Translations under genes and position numbers: made by a program | Notes under the pieces: generated by a model | What the model was told of the DNA's origin: nothing | Databases searched by the model: none | Seen by the model: only the letters and a program-made list of their open reading frames with translations | Shown here: piece by piece, positions 1 through 8,492 of the stretch | How positions within the stretch are numbered: position 1 is the first letter of the stretch | Layout of the letters: each line of letters begins with the position of its first letter | Assembly (NCBI GenBank): GCA_016928955.1 | Contig: JAFGJV010000020.1 | Span: 1-32,867, forward strand | Source: Spirochaetales bacterium | GTDB lineage: Bacteria; Spirochaetota; Spirochaetia; Treponematales; UBA12059 | Direction of reading: 5' to 3' | Length of the DNA stretch: 32,867 bases

Positions 1-21
1 GGACCAAGAGAATTCTACACT

Positions 22-57
22 AAAAAAGGCAGGGGTGCCTCGTTGGCCCCCCTGCCT
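22..57 (-). terminator. Intrinsic terminator for the acyl-CoA synthetase gene
   Basis: Inverted repeat GGCAGGGG (28-35) and CCCCTGCC (49-56) with a 13-base loop. Read on the minus strand, the stem is followed by a run of six T (22-27 on the plus strand are A). It lies about 70 bases past the stop of the minus-strand synthetase gene, the expected place for its Rho-independent terminator. Confidence 0.7.
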
Positions 58-83
58 CCCTTAAGTCGGCTTTTTCAGTGGCC

Positions 84-108
84 CCGGCAAGCGCCGGCGG
101 TTTTTTTT
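84..108 (+). terminator. Intrinsic terminator for a gene left of the window
   Basis: Stem CCGGC (84-88) and GCCGG (93-97) with loop AAGC, then CGG and eight T (101-108). This is a plus-strand Rho-independent terminator shape. No plus-strand gene lies upstream inside the window, so it probably serves a convergent gene ending to the left. Confidence 0.5.
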
Positions 109-124
109 GCGCTATATGAGCTTC

Positions 125-2035
<1,911 letters not shown>

Positions 2036-2120
2036 GGGCGTCCTCCGTGTGAATATGGGCGCCGCCTCAGGGGACGCGCCACCGTGCCCGACCGCGCTCT
2101 CTACCGGCGTGTCAGGGGTG

Positions 2121-2156
2121 TTTACAATTTAACAGTAATTGTAAAATCACGCAAGC
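2121..2156 (-). promoter_or_regulatory. Promoter with overlapping operator-like palindrome for the acyl-CoA synthetase gene
   Basis: Read on the minus strand: -35 TTGCGT, 17-base spacer, -10 TAAATT, about 85 bases before the ATG. Superimposed is a perfect palindrome TTTACAATT-N7-AATTGTAAA (2121-2145) covering the spacer and the -10. The AT-rich patch stands out in GC-rich surroundings. The position fits a repressor of the TetR or GntR type, possibly sensing acyl-CoA. The regulator is not in this window and its identity is not known. Confidence 0.5.
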
Positions 2157-2181
2157 TGGAGTTTTTTTAAGTTTGCGCCGC

Positions 2182-3177
2182 TCACGCCTGTTTTTGGACT
2201 CGTTCGGCCGGAACCTGCTCAAAATAGGACAGGAATAGCCGCTCTATGGTGTCCAGGTCCGGGGCGTTCTGTATGGCAAAGCGCAGGTGGTGCCCAAAGC
2301 TCAGGTTGTCGCAATAATAGAAAAAGAAGCGCCGTGCCCTGCTCAGGTGGAATTCGGGCGGAAGGCGACGCTTGAGCAGGTCCAGGAAGTCCATGCCCGT
2401 CTTAAGGACATCCACGATCATGCTGAAAGCCGGGTCGCCGTCTTGCCCACGGAGCAGGGCAAAGATCCACGGCCGCCTGACCGCCTCCCGGCCTATCATC
2501 ACGCCTCCGGCGCCCTGGCCGTCCACGGCCGCCCGGAACGAGGCCAGGTCGCGCACGTCGCCGTTCCCGATTACCGGTATGTCCAGCTCGCCCGACAGCA
2601 GTCCCACATAGGCCCACTTGCCCGTGCGCCGGAATTTTTCGTGCCTGAGGCGCGGGTGGAGGGTAAGCCAGTCGGCGCCTGCGTCGGCCAAGCCACGGCA
2701 GAAGCTGACGAGCCCGGGAGCGGACTCCTCGTAGCCCAGACGCAGCTTGCACGACAGGGGCTCGTCCGGGAGCAGGGAGCGGGCCGTGGCCACCAGGGCG
2801 GCCGCTCCCTCCGGGTCCTTCATCCAGGACACGCCGCCGCCTGCTTTTTCTATCTGCGGGGCGGCACAGCCAAAGTTCAGGTCCACCCCGCCAAAGGGCA
2901 GGCCGGCGGCGGCAAGCTCGCGGCGCAGTTTCGCTATGGCCTGGGCCAGGGTAGGGGCGTCAGGGGCAAAAAACTGGACGGACGTGAGACCCGGCTCCGG
3001 CGTGGTGTCCAAAAACCAGCGGTCCCAGGGCGCGCCGGCCACATAGGCGGCGGCGCCGGACATCTCGGTGCTGTATCGGTCGCAGCCGCCAAACGACGCT
3101 ATCAGATCGCGGAGCGCGACGTGGGACAGTTCGACCATGGGCGCCAGGATGAGGGCGCGCGGGGGCAGGAAGGACAT
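2182..3177 (-). CDS. tRNA-dihydrouridine synthase family protein
   Basis: About 331 residues, an FMN TIM-barrel flavoenzyme that reduces uridine to dihydrouridine in tRNA. Recognised by the opening LILAPMVELSHVALRDL, the NFGC motif with presumed catalytic Cys104, KLRLG (Lys144), LHPRLRHE (His174, Arg176), VIGNGDV and GVMIGREAVRRPW. The motif around the cysteine reads NFGCAAP rather than the usual N-x-GCP, so it belongs to a divergent branch and I do not assign DusA, DusB or DusC. Start choice: the ATG at 3177 lies six bases after an extended -10 (TGC TACAGT) and has no Shine-Dalgarno, which suggests a leaderless mRNA. A TTG at 3198 would add seven residues, but its AGGA sits only two bases away. 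The gene is divergent from rpsP. Confidence 0.82.
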   Translation of the reverse strand: MSFLPPRALILAPMVELSHVALRDLIASFGGCDRYSTEMSGAAAYVAGAPWDRWFLDTTPEPGLTSVQFFAPDAPTLAQAIAKLRRELAAAGLPFGGVDLNFGCAAPQIEKAGGGVSWMKDPEGAAALVATARSLLPDEPLSCKLRLGYEESAPGLVSFCRGLADAGADWLTLHPRLRHEKFRRTGKWAYVGLLSGELDIPVIGNGDVRDLASFRAAVDGQGAGGVMIGREAVRRPWIFALLRGQDGDPAFSMIVDVLKTGMDFLDLLKRRLPPEFHLSRARRFFFYYCDNLSFGHHLRFAIQNAPDLDTIERLFLSYFEQVPAERVQKQA

Positions 3178-3183
3178 CGGGCG

Positions 3184-3192
3184 ACTGTAGCA
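3184..3192 (-). promoter_or_regulatory. Extended -10 promoter for the dihydrouridine synthase gene
   Basis: Minus-strand TGC TACAGT (extended -10) sits six bases before the ATG at 3177, so the predicted +1 is the A of the start codon. No good -35 is visible, which is tolerated by extended -10 promoters. The same ATGCTACANT string appears in two other promoters in this window (25871-25879 and 30745-30753). Confidence 0.4.
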
Positions 3193-3238
3193 TTTCAAGG
3201 TCCTTTTGGCCTAGCATGGCTTTGGGAAGGCCCGCCGA

Positions 3239-3268
3239 TTGACTGTCCGGGGCGTTTCGGGGTATAAC
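3239..3268 (+). promoter_or_regulatory. Promoter of the rpsP operon
   Basis: -35 TTGACT (3239-3244), 18-base spacer, -10 TATAAC (3263-3268): the best sigma-70-like match in the window, fitting a ribosomal-protein operon. Predicted transcription start is near 3275, giving a GC-rich leader of about 117 bases before the rpsP GTG. An ATG begins exactly at 3275, in frame with rpsP. Confidence 0.65.
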
Positions 3269-3391
3269 CCCTGGATGCGTATACCGCCCGGGGTCCGTTC
3301 TTCCGGGTCCCGGTTACGATACCCGGCCCCGCGGCGAGCGGATGGCCGCCCGGCCGGTCCTGCCGTCCGACAAGATTTCCAGGAGGAATCC

Positions 3392-3643
3392 GTGAGCGTT
3401 AAAATCAGGCTCAAGAAATTCGGCGCCAAGAAGCGCCCGTACTACCGCCTTGTCGTTCTCGACACCCGCCAGCCCCGCGACGGCAAGACCATCGACGAGC
3501 TGGGCGTGTACCACCCCATCGAGGTGGCGGAAAAGCAGCTACGCATCGATGAGGCCAAGGCCCGCGACTGGCTGGCCAAGGGCGCCGTGCCCTCGGACAC
3601 CGTCCGCAGCCTGCTCAACAAGCAGAACATACACGTAAAGTAA
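3392..3643 (+). CDS. rpsP: 30S ribosomal protein S16
   Basis: 83 residues, the usual size for bS16. It binds 16S rRNA early in 30S assembly. The N-terminus SVKIRLKKFGAKKRPYYR and the segment GKTIDELGVYHP are characteristic. The GTG at 3392 follows AGGAGG (3381-3386) at ideal spacing, so it is taken as the main start. The reading frame stays open upstream to an ATG at 3275 that coincides with the predicted transcription start; this could add 39 Arg/Pro/Gly-rich residues (see findings). First gene of a long operon also carrying khpA, rimM, trmD and rplS, an order widely conserved in bacteria. Confidence 0.97.
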   Translation: MSVKIRLKKFGAKKRPYYRLVVLDTRQPRDGKTIDELGVYHPIEVAEKQLRIDEAKARDWLAKGAVPSDTVRSLLNKQNIHVK

Positions 3644-3648
3644 GGATG

Positions 3649-3714
3649 CATCCGGAAGCCCAGAAGGGTTCCCGGATGGGTCCTGATACGGCGCCGCGGG
3701 GCTCACATCCCCGC
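3649..3714 (+). other. Two intercistronic hairpins between rpsP and khpA
   Basis: First: CATCCGG (3649-3655) pairs with CCGGATG (3672-3678) and an inner CCC/GGG closes an AGAA tetraloop, with one mismatch between. Second: GCGGGG (3696-3701) pairs with CCCCGC (3709-3714). Neither is followed by a T run, so they are not intrinsic terminators. They may set RNA stability or relative expression of rpsP against the downstream genes. Confidence 0.4.
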
Positions 3715-3741
3715 CAGGCGCGAACCTGAAAGGAGCGGTCC

Positions 3742-3975
3742 ATGGAGCGCGACCTCGTAGAATACATCGCCAAGTCGCTCGTGGACGATCCCGCCGGCGT
3801 GTCCGTGGCCACCGTGGAAACGGACGAGGCCACCGTCATAGAGCTTCGCGTGTCGCCCGCCGACATAGGCAAGGTCATCGGAAAGCGCGGCCGCATAGCC
3901 AAGGCCATCCGCACGCTCCTCTCGGCCACGGCCACGAGGGGCAGCAAGGACGTCAGGCTGTCCATCCTGGACTGA
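3742..3975 (+). CDS. khpA: KH-domain RNA-binding protein KhpA
   Basis: 77 residues forming one type II KH domain. The RNA-contact loop GKRG sits in VIGKRGRIAKAIR at about residues 46-58. The family (KhpA/YlqC) binds RNA, often with KhpB/Jag, and affects cell division and mRNA fate; the conserved place between rpsP and rimM supports the name. AAAGGAG lies 5' of the ATG. One base separates its stop from the rimM ATG. The partner KhpB is not in this window. Confidence 0.92.
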   Translation: MERDLVEYIAKSLVDDPAGVSVATVETDEATVIELRVSPADIGKVIGKRGRIAKAIRTLLSATATRGSKDVRLSILD

Positions 3976-3976
3976 T

Positions 3977-4477
3977 ATGGACGAGCTGGCCGTAGGCAGG
4001 CTCGGCGCCCCCCACGGCCTGGACGGGCGCGTCAAAGCCGTTTCGTACTCCGGAGAGATCGACCATCTGCTCGCGCTGGACGAGGTTGTCCTCAGGAAGG
4101 GCACCTCGACGCGGCGCGTCCGCTTCGAGTCGGCATCGCCCCTGGGCGCCGGTGTCCTGTACAAGGTGGCCGGGTACGACAGCCCCGAGGCCGCGAGGGA
4201 CCTGAGCGGCTGGGAAATCTGGGTGCCGCGGTCCAAGGCGGCCCCGTTAGGCCGCGACGAATACTATTTTGCCGACCTTGTCGGCTGCGTCGTGTATGAC
4301 GGCCAGCAGGCCGTGGGCAGGGTGGAAGCCGTGTGCGAGGCTGGCGGGGGCCAACTTCTAGAGCTGGAAATCCCCGGCAAACCGAACGCCTACGTCCCGT
4401 TCCGCAGCGAATTCATCGGCAAGGTGGACGTGGCTGCCAAGCGAGTAGAACTGCTGGCGCCCTGGGTGCTGGAATGA
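3977..4477 (+). CDS. rimM: 16S rRNA processing protein RimM
   Basis: 166 residues. RimM binds ribosomal protein S19 and helps mature the 30S head. The N-terminal beta-barrel starts VGRLGAPHGLDGRVKA, and the C-terminal PRC-barrel contains EYYFADLVGCVVYDGQQAVG (about 95-114) and PYVPFRSEF-like residues near 141-149. Length is normal for the family. It begins one base after khpA, and its TGA overlaps the trmD start in ATGA (4474-4477), implying coupled translation. Confidence 0.94.
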   Translation: MDELAVGRLGAPHGLDGRVKAVSYSGEIDHLLALDEVVLRKGTSTRRVRFESASPLGAGVLYKVAGYDSPEAARDLSGWEIWVPRSKAAPLGRDEYYFADLVGCVVYDGQQAVGRVEAVCEAGGGQLLELEIPGKPNAYVPFRSEFIGKVDVAAKRVELLAPWVLE

Positions 4478-5199
4478 ACATCAACGTACTTTCCCTGTTC
4501 CCGGACATACTAAGGGGCTTTTTCCAGAGCTCCATCATGGCCCGCGCCGTGGCCAAGGGCCTGGTGTCCTACCAGCTGACCGACATACGGGATTACGCCA
4601 CGGACAAGCACCACAAGTGCGACGACGAGCCCTTCGGCGGCGGTGCCGGCATGCTCATGAAGCCCGAGCCGGTGTTCGGCGCCATGGAGGCGGCGGGTGC
4701 CGACAGCGCCCGCGTGGTCTACCTGAGCCCCGGCGGCCGCCTGTTCAACCAGGCATACGCCAGGGACCTGGCCTCGGAGGAGAACCTGATCCTCCTCTGC
4801 GGCCGCTACGAGGGCATGGACCAGCGGGTGATAGACCGCTGGGTGGACGACGAGATCAGCATAGGCGACTACGTGCTGTCGTCCGGCGAGGTGGCCGCCA
4901 TGGTGCTGGTCGACGCGGTATACCGGCTGATACCCGGCGTCATCACGGGGGAGTCGCTGGAAGAGGAAAGCTTCCAGGACGGCCTCCTCGAGTACCCCCA
5001 GTATACACGCCCCGCGCTTTATGATAGAATGAAAGTCCCGGACGTTCTCGTCTCGGGGCATCACGCCAATATCAACCAGTGGCGTTTCAGAAAACGGCTC
5101 GAGAAGACCCTGGTCTACCGTCCCGATCTGCTCCAGGGCAAGGGACTTGAGGGCGAACTGCGGGCCTTGGTACACGAATTGACGGAACAGGGGGAATGA
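4474..5199 (+). CDS. trmD: tRNA (guanine-37-N1)-methyltransferase
   Basis: 241 residues, a SPOUT-fold enzyme that methylates G37 next to the anticodon with SAM and prevents +1 frameshifting. Diagnostic segments: NVLSLFPDILRGFF at the start, DEPFGGGAGMLMKPEP at about 50-65, YLSPGGRLFNQ, LLCGRYEGMDQRV, and DEISIGDYVLSSGE in the trefoil-knot SAM site. The ATG at 4474 overlaps the rimM stop and gives the standard TrmD N-terminus; a longer open frame upstream lies inside rimM and is not coding. Confidence 0.96.
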   Translation: MNINVLSLFPDILRGFFQSSIMARAVAKGLVSYQLTDIRDYATDKHHKCDDEPFGGGAGMLMKPEPVFGAMEAAGADSARVVYLSPGGRLFNQAYARDLASEENLILLCGRYEGMDQRVIDRWVDDEISIGDYVLSSGEVAAMVLVDAVYRLIPGVITGESLEEESFQDGLLEYPQYTRPALYDRMKVPDVLVSGHHANINQWRFRKRLEKTLVYRPDLLQGKGLEGELRALVHELTEQGE

Positions 5200-5202
5200 T
5201 AG

Positions 5203-5583
5203 ATGGATCTCATCAAGAAGCTCAACGCCGAACAGGCCAAGGATCTGCCCGATGTCAAGGCCGGAGACACCGTCCGCGTCCACTTCAAGATCGTTGAAGG
5301 CCGGACCGAGCGCGTGCAGGTGTATGAAGGCCTGGTCATAGCCATCAAGAACGCCGGCCTGTCCCGGACCTTCACCGTCCGCAAGAACTCGTACGGCGTC
5401 GGCGTGGAACGCGTGTTCCCGATGCATTCTCCGCGCATCGACAAGATCGAGGTCGTCCGGTGCGGCAAGGTCCGCCGCGGCAAGCTGTATTATATCCGCG
5501 AGAAGATCGGCAAGAAGGCCAAGATCAAGGAACTGCTCGGAGGCCGCAAGCCCCCCGTGCGTTCCCAGGCCGCCCAGGCCTGA
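5203..5583 (+). CDS. rplS: 50S ribosomal protein L19
   Basis: 126 residues. bL19 sits at the subunit interface of the 50S. Typical segments are [52 protein letters not shown] and [12 protein letters not shown]. The ATG is three bases after the trmD stop, with a GGGGGA Shine-Dalgarno inside the end of trmD. The C-terminal tail [11 protein letters not shown] is short and not conserved. Confidence 0.96.
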   Translation: MDLIKKLNAEQAKDLPDVKAGDTVRVHFKIVEGRTERVQVYEGLVIAIKNAGLSRTFTVRKNSYGVGVERVFPMHSPRIDKIEVVRCGKVRRGKLYYIREKIGKKAKIKELLGGRKPPVRSQAAQA

Positions 5584-5608
5584 GGCCAGGGAACCCGCGG
5601 GCGTAAGC

Positions 5609-6526
5609 ATGCGCGGCACCCCGCACACCCAAGGCGTCGGAACGGCTGTGAAGGCTGGCTCCGGCGCCTTTGTGTTTATGAAGGCCGAGGGCCGGCTGCC
5701 AAGCGGTCTGTGGTCCGTCCTGGTGGACGGCCAGCGCCTCATGGCCAGGGCCGAGCGGCCCCTCCAGCCGGGCGCCGTATACGGGGCCGTGAGGGAGGGA
5801 GCTGGAAGGATATCAGCCCGGGCGCCCGATTTTCAGTCCAGGGCGTCGGAGTTCCTTGTGTCCCTGGGCCTACCCGACGACAAAGCGTCCCGCCTGGCCC
5901 TAAGCGCCCTCATGGCGGAGGGCCTTCCCCTGGGCGCCGACCAGCTGCGCGCCGCGCGCAGGGCCGCGTCGCGCAGGGACGATCCGGAGAGCGCCCGCCT
6001 TGCAGCCCGTGCCCTGGCAGCCGGCCTGGACCCGGACAACGTGCCCGTTGACCTGGTGCTGGGCCCACCCGCCGACGGTGGAGGGCGGGACGGTTCGGGC
6101 AAGGGCGACGGATCCCAGGCCGGACCCGACGCCCCCGATGGGCAGGACGGCCTGTCGGACGCCCTGAAAGCGGCCGTGGGGGCCGCGCTGGCGGACGCGA
6201 GCTACCGCGCCCTGGCCGCGCCTGGCCCGGACGGGCGGGGCTGGCTGTACGCTCCCTTTGACTTTGGCGGGACCGGGTTTGAATTCAGGGGTTTTGCGCG
6301 TATATTATTTAATTACGTGAGCTTGACAGCTGAGCGCATGGTCGTGGAGCTGCGCGGGCCGGAGCGCAGGGTGGTCGAGCTGGCAGGATCCGGCGACACG
6401 CTACGCTTGTCGTTTCTCTCGGACAGCGGGGCCGAGCGCGCCGGCTTTGAGCGGCTGTTCCCGGGCGGGGAGACGGGCTCGCTGGACGCGGCGGCCGGCT
6501 ACGAGGCGGTGGACAGCGATGCCTGA
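5609..6526 (+). CDS. FliK-like hypothetical protein (YlqG position)
   Basis: 305 residues, no firm family match by eye. An N-terminal beta-rich part of about 80 residues is followed by an Arg/Ala-rich helical part (about 70-150) and a low-complexity Gly/Asp linker (about 152-182). The C-terminal part runs WLYAPFDFGGTGFEFRG, then RMVVELRGPERRVVELAGSGDTLRLSF. Its alternating strands resemble the C-terminal domain of FliK hook-length control proteins. In Bacillus a FliK-like gene (ylqG) also stands after rplS and immediately before the FlhB-like ylqH, and here an FlhB-like gene follows with an 8-base overlap. I infer a FliK-like export-switch partner. The start is uncertain: the ATG at 5609 has only a weak Shine-Dalgarno, and later GTG/ATG codons are possible. 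Confidence 0.6.
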   Translation: MRGTPHTQGVGTAVKAGSGAFVFMKAEGRLPSGLWSVLVDGQRLMARAERPLQPGAVYGAVREGAGRISARAPDFQSRASEFLVSLGLPDDKASRLALSALMAEGLPLGADQLRAARRAASRRDDPESARLAARALAAGLDPDNVPVDLVLGPPADGGGRDGSGKGDGSQAGPDAPDGQDGLSDALKAAVGAALADASYRALAAPGPDGRGWLYAPFDFGGTGFEFRGFARILFNYVSLTAERMVVELRGPERRVVELAGSGDTLRLSFLSDSGAERAGFERLFPGGETGSLDAAAGYEAVDSDA

Positions 6527-6791
6527 GCGGGATACGAACGGCCCGAAACGCGCGGCGGTCGTGGCCCTGCGCTACGATTCGTCGCTCCCTGCGCCGCTGG
6601 TGCTGGCGTCCCTGCGCGGAAGGGCGGCTGAGCGGGGCGTGGAGCTGGCACGGACTCACGGCGTGCCCGTGGTCCGGGACGAGGCGCTCAGCGCGGCGCT
6701 CCTGCCCCTGGACGTTGGCTCCCTTGTGCCGCCCGAGTATTGGGAGATAGTAGCCAAAGTGTTCGTCATGATAAGGAAAGTAGAACGATGA
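6519..6791 (+). CDS. FlhB C-terminal-domain-like protein (FlhX/YlqH family)
   Basis: 90 residues aligning with the cytoplasmic domain of FlhB, the flagellar type III export switch protein: AAVVALRYDSSLPAPLVLAS, then HGVPVVRDEALSAALLPLDVGSLVPPEYWEIVAKVF. The NPTH self-cleavage motif that precedes this region in FlhB is absent, so this stand-alone protein starts near the product of FlhB cleavage. Known stand-alone homologues can partly replace the FlhB C-terminus in flagellar export. The ATG at 6519 overlaps the preceding gene by 8 bases and the stop overlaps the next ATG in ATGA, so the three genes are probably co-translated. Confidence 0.85.
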   Translation: MPERDTNGPKRAAVVALRYDSSLPAPLVLASLRGRAAERGVELARTHGVPVVRDEALSAALLPLDVGSLVPPEYWEIVAKVFVMIRKVER

Positions 6792-7927
6792 AAAAGAAGT
6801 ATCCCCTGGACAAGATCAAACCCGGCACCACGTTTACCGCCGACGCGTACGTGGACGCCGACAACCTCTTTGTGCCTGCCGGTACCCCGGTCCGGCCCCG
6901 GGACGTGGAGAGCCTGCTTCAGTGGGGCGTGAACTACGTGTTCAGCGAGGGCGACCAGGTGGAGCCCGAGGCCAGGAGCGCCAACCAGGCGCCCGCCCGC
7001 AAGGGCCTGGCCTCGTTCTCCGACCACCGGCTGTACGCCGAATACACGGACATGATAGACCGGCTCAAGGCCATCATGGACAAGATAGCTGACGCCGAGA
7101 AAATTCAGCCCAAAATCGTGGACAGCCTGGCCCAGGACGTGGTGGCCCTGGTGCGCGACAAGGAAAACGAGGTGGTGTCGGCCATCCTGTCCGGCGAGGT
7201 AAAGGGCTACGACCAGGCCAGGGCCGGCCTCAATTGCTCCATCCTGTCTGTGGTCATAGGCCAGACCCTGAAGCTGCCGGGTCACCGCCTGTCCCACCTG
7301 GCTGCCGGCGCCCTGCTCCACGACGTGGGCATGCTCCGCATACCGGACGAAATCATCCGAAAAAAGGGCAGTCTGTCGCCGGAAGAAGCCCAGAAAATGC
7401 AGGCCCATCCCCTGTTGTCCTACCGCATCATCACCAAGGAACTGCATTACCCGGACGACGTCGGTCTCATCGGCCTTCAGCACCACGAGCGCTGGGACGG
7501 AGGCGGCTATCCCCGCAGGACGGGCTCGAACGACATAGACATCCTTGCCCGCATCGTGTCCGTGGCCGACGCCTTTGAGGCCATGGTCAGCCAGAAGCCG
7601 TACCGCAACTCCATGATAGGCTACGCGGCCATGAAAAACCTCCTGTCGGACAATTCCCGGCGCTTTGATCCCGAGGTGCTCAAGGCTTTCATAGCCAGCA
7701 TGGGCATCTATCCCATCGGCTCCATCGTCGTGCTCAACAACGCGGCCATAGCCCGCGTCATGGACACCCACGCCGAGGCTCCCCTGCGCCCGCGCATCAA
7801 GGTGATTGTGGACGAGTTCGGCAAGCACTACAAGGACGACTCCGGCGACGTGCTGGACCTCCTGTCCGAGAAGGCCCTGTTCATAGCGCGCGCCCTGGAC
7901 CCGAGGGAACTCGAAGCGGCCTCGTGA
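6788..7927 (+). CDS. HD-GYP domain cyclic-di-GMP phosphodiesterase
   Basis: 379 residues. The N-terminal part (about 1-60, KIKPGTTFTADAYVDADN through GVNYVFSEGD) resembles the DUF3391-type domain that often precedes HD-GYP. The catalytic part has the HD pair in LLHDVGM (His178, Asp179), HPLLSYRI, and the GYP-type signature HHERWDGGGYP (232-242), followed by ARIVSVADAFEAM. Such enzymes hydrolyse c-di-GMP to pGpG or GMP and commonly control motility. No transmembrane segment or receiver domain is visible, so it looks cytoplasmic. The ATG at 6788 overlaps the FlhX stop; this placement behind two flagellar-export-like genes suggests a link to motility. Confidence 0.9.
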   Translation: MKKKYPLDKIKPGTTFTADAYVDADNLFVPAGTPVRPRDVESLLQWGVNYVFSEGDQVEPEARSANQAPARKGLASFSDHRLYAEYTDMIDRLKAIMDKIADAEKIQPKIVDSLAQDVVALVRDKENEVVSAILSGEVKGYDQARAGLNCSILSVVIGQTLKLPGHRLSHLAAGALLHDVGMLRIPDEIIRKKGSLSPEEAQKMQAHPLLSYRIITKELHYPDDVGLIGLQHHERWDGGGYPRRTGSNDIDILARIVSVADAFEAMVSQKPYRNSMIGYAAMKNLLSDNSRRFDPEVLKAFIASMGIYPIGSIVVLNNAAIARVMDTHAEAPLRPRIKVIVDEFGKHYKDDSGDVLDLLSEKALFIARALDPRELEAAS

Positions 7928-8292
7928 TACCCCCAGCATCGCGCACGGACTCCGGGCGCAGGGCGGAGGGGGCTGCCGCTGCCTATCTTGAGGCCGGCGG
8001 CTGGACCGTGCTGGCCAGAAACTGGCGGGGTGGCCCCGGGGAACTGGACCTGGTGGCGGCGCGCGGCCCCGTGCTGGCCTTTGTGGAGGTCAAGCGCGTG
8101 GACGCGTACGGCATGGAGAGCCTGTCCGACAGCGTGGGCCCGCGCAAACGCCAGCGCGTGGTGGAAACGGCTAAACTATTCCTTTCATTGAATCGACAAT
8201 TGAGCATGATGGCGCAGAGATTTGACGTGGTGGCCGTGCGGGGGGAAAAGGTGGCCGTCCATATTGAGGGCGCCTTTGGGGAGCGAGCATGA
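7924..8292 (+). CDS. yraN: YraN/UPF0102 family endonuclease-like protein
   Basis: 122 residues, standard size for the family. The restriction-endonuclease-like core is visible: GRRAEGAAAAYLEAGGW, then GELDLVAARG and AFVEVKR, giving the E...D...ExK active-site pattern. The exact role is not established; family members are linked to Holliday-junction or DNA processing. The start is a GTG at 7924 overlapping the HD-GYP stop in GTGA, and the stop overlaps the next ATG in ATGA. Confidence 0.9.
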   Translation: MIPPASRTDSGRRAEGAAAAYLEAGGWTVLARNWRGGPGELDLVAARGPVLAFVEVKRVDAYGMESLSDSVGPRKRQRVVETAKLFLSLNRQLSMMAQRFDVVAVRGEKVAVHIEGAFGERA

Positions 8293-8492
8293 CGCCGCAG
8301 GCCGGATTCCGGACCGAGGAAGACAGACTTGAAGAACTCCGCCGGAAAGTGCATGATGAGGAGTATCTAACCGGCGCCATCCTGCGCATAGCGCAGGTGC
8401 TGAGCGTCGAGATTCTGGACGGATACGGAGCGGTGCATGGCGGAGGGCGACAGGGACTCACGGAGGCGTTGGGGACGACGCGGCCACGATAA
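8289..8492 (+). CDS. Small hypothetical protein, coupled to yraN
   Basis: 67 residues, not recognised. Residues 1-43 look protein-like, with an amphipathic helical stretch TEEDRLEELRRKVHDEEYLTGAILRIAQVLSVEIL. The last 24 residues are Gly/Arg-rich and overlap the next gene in another frame by 56 bases. Support for expression is positional: its ATG overlaps the yraN stop in ATGA, inside a run of genes coupled the same way. A conserved N-terminal module with a variable tail is possible. No membrane segment or cysteine motif is visible. Confidence 0.55.
   Translation: MTPQAGFRTEEDRLEELRRKVHDEEYLTGAILRIAQVLSVEILDGYGAVHGGGRQGLTEALGTTRPR

Noticed and set aside
4333-4473. Longer N-terminus for TrmD
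   Set aside because: The upstream frame lies inside rimM and precedes the typical TrmD start; ATGA coupling at 4474 gives the normal family length.
6519-6791. Truncated flhB pseudogene
   Set aside because: Length, tidy start and coupling on both sides match stand-alone FlhX/YlqH proteins rather than a decayed full-length FlhB.
4510-7939. Long minus-strand frames opposite trmD-rplS and HD-GYP
   Set aside because: Opposite well-conserved genes; their composition is repetitive and typical of antisense frames in GC-rich DNA.
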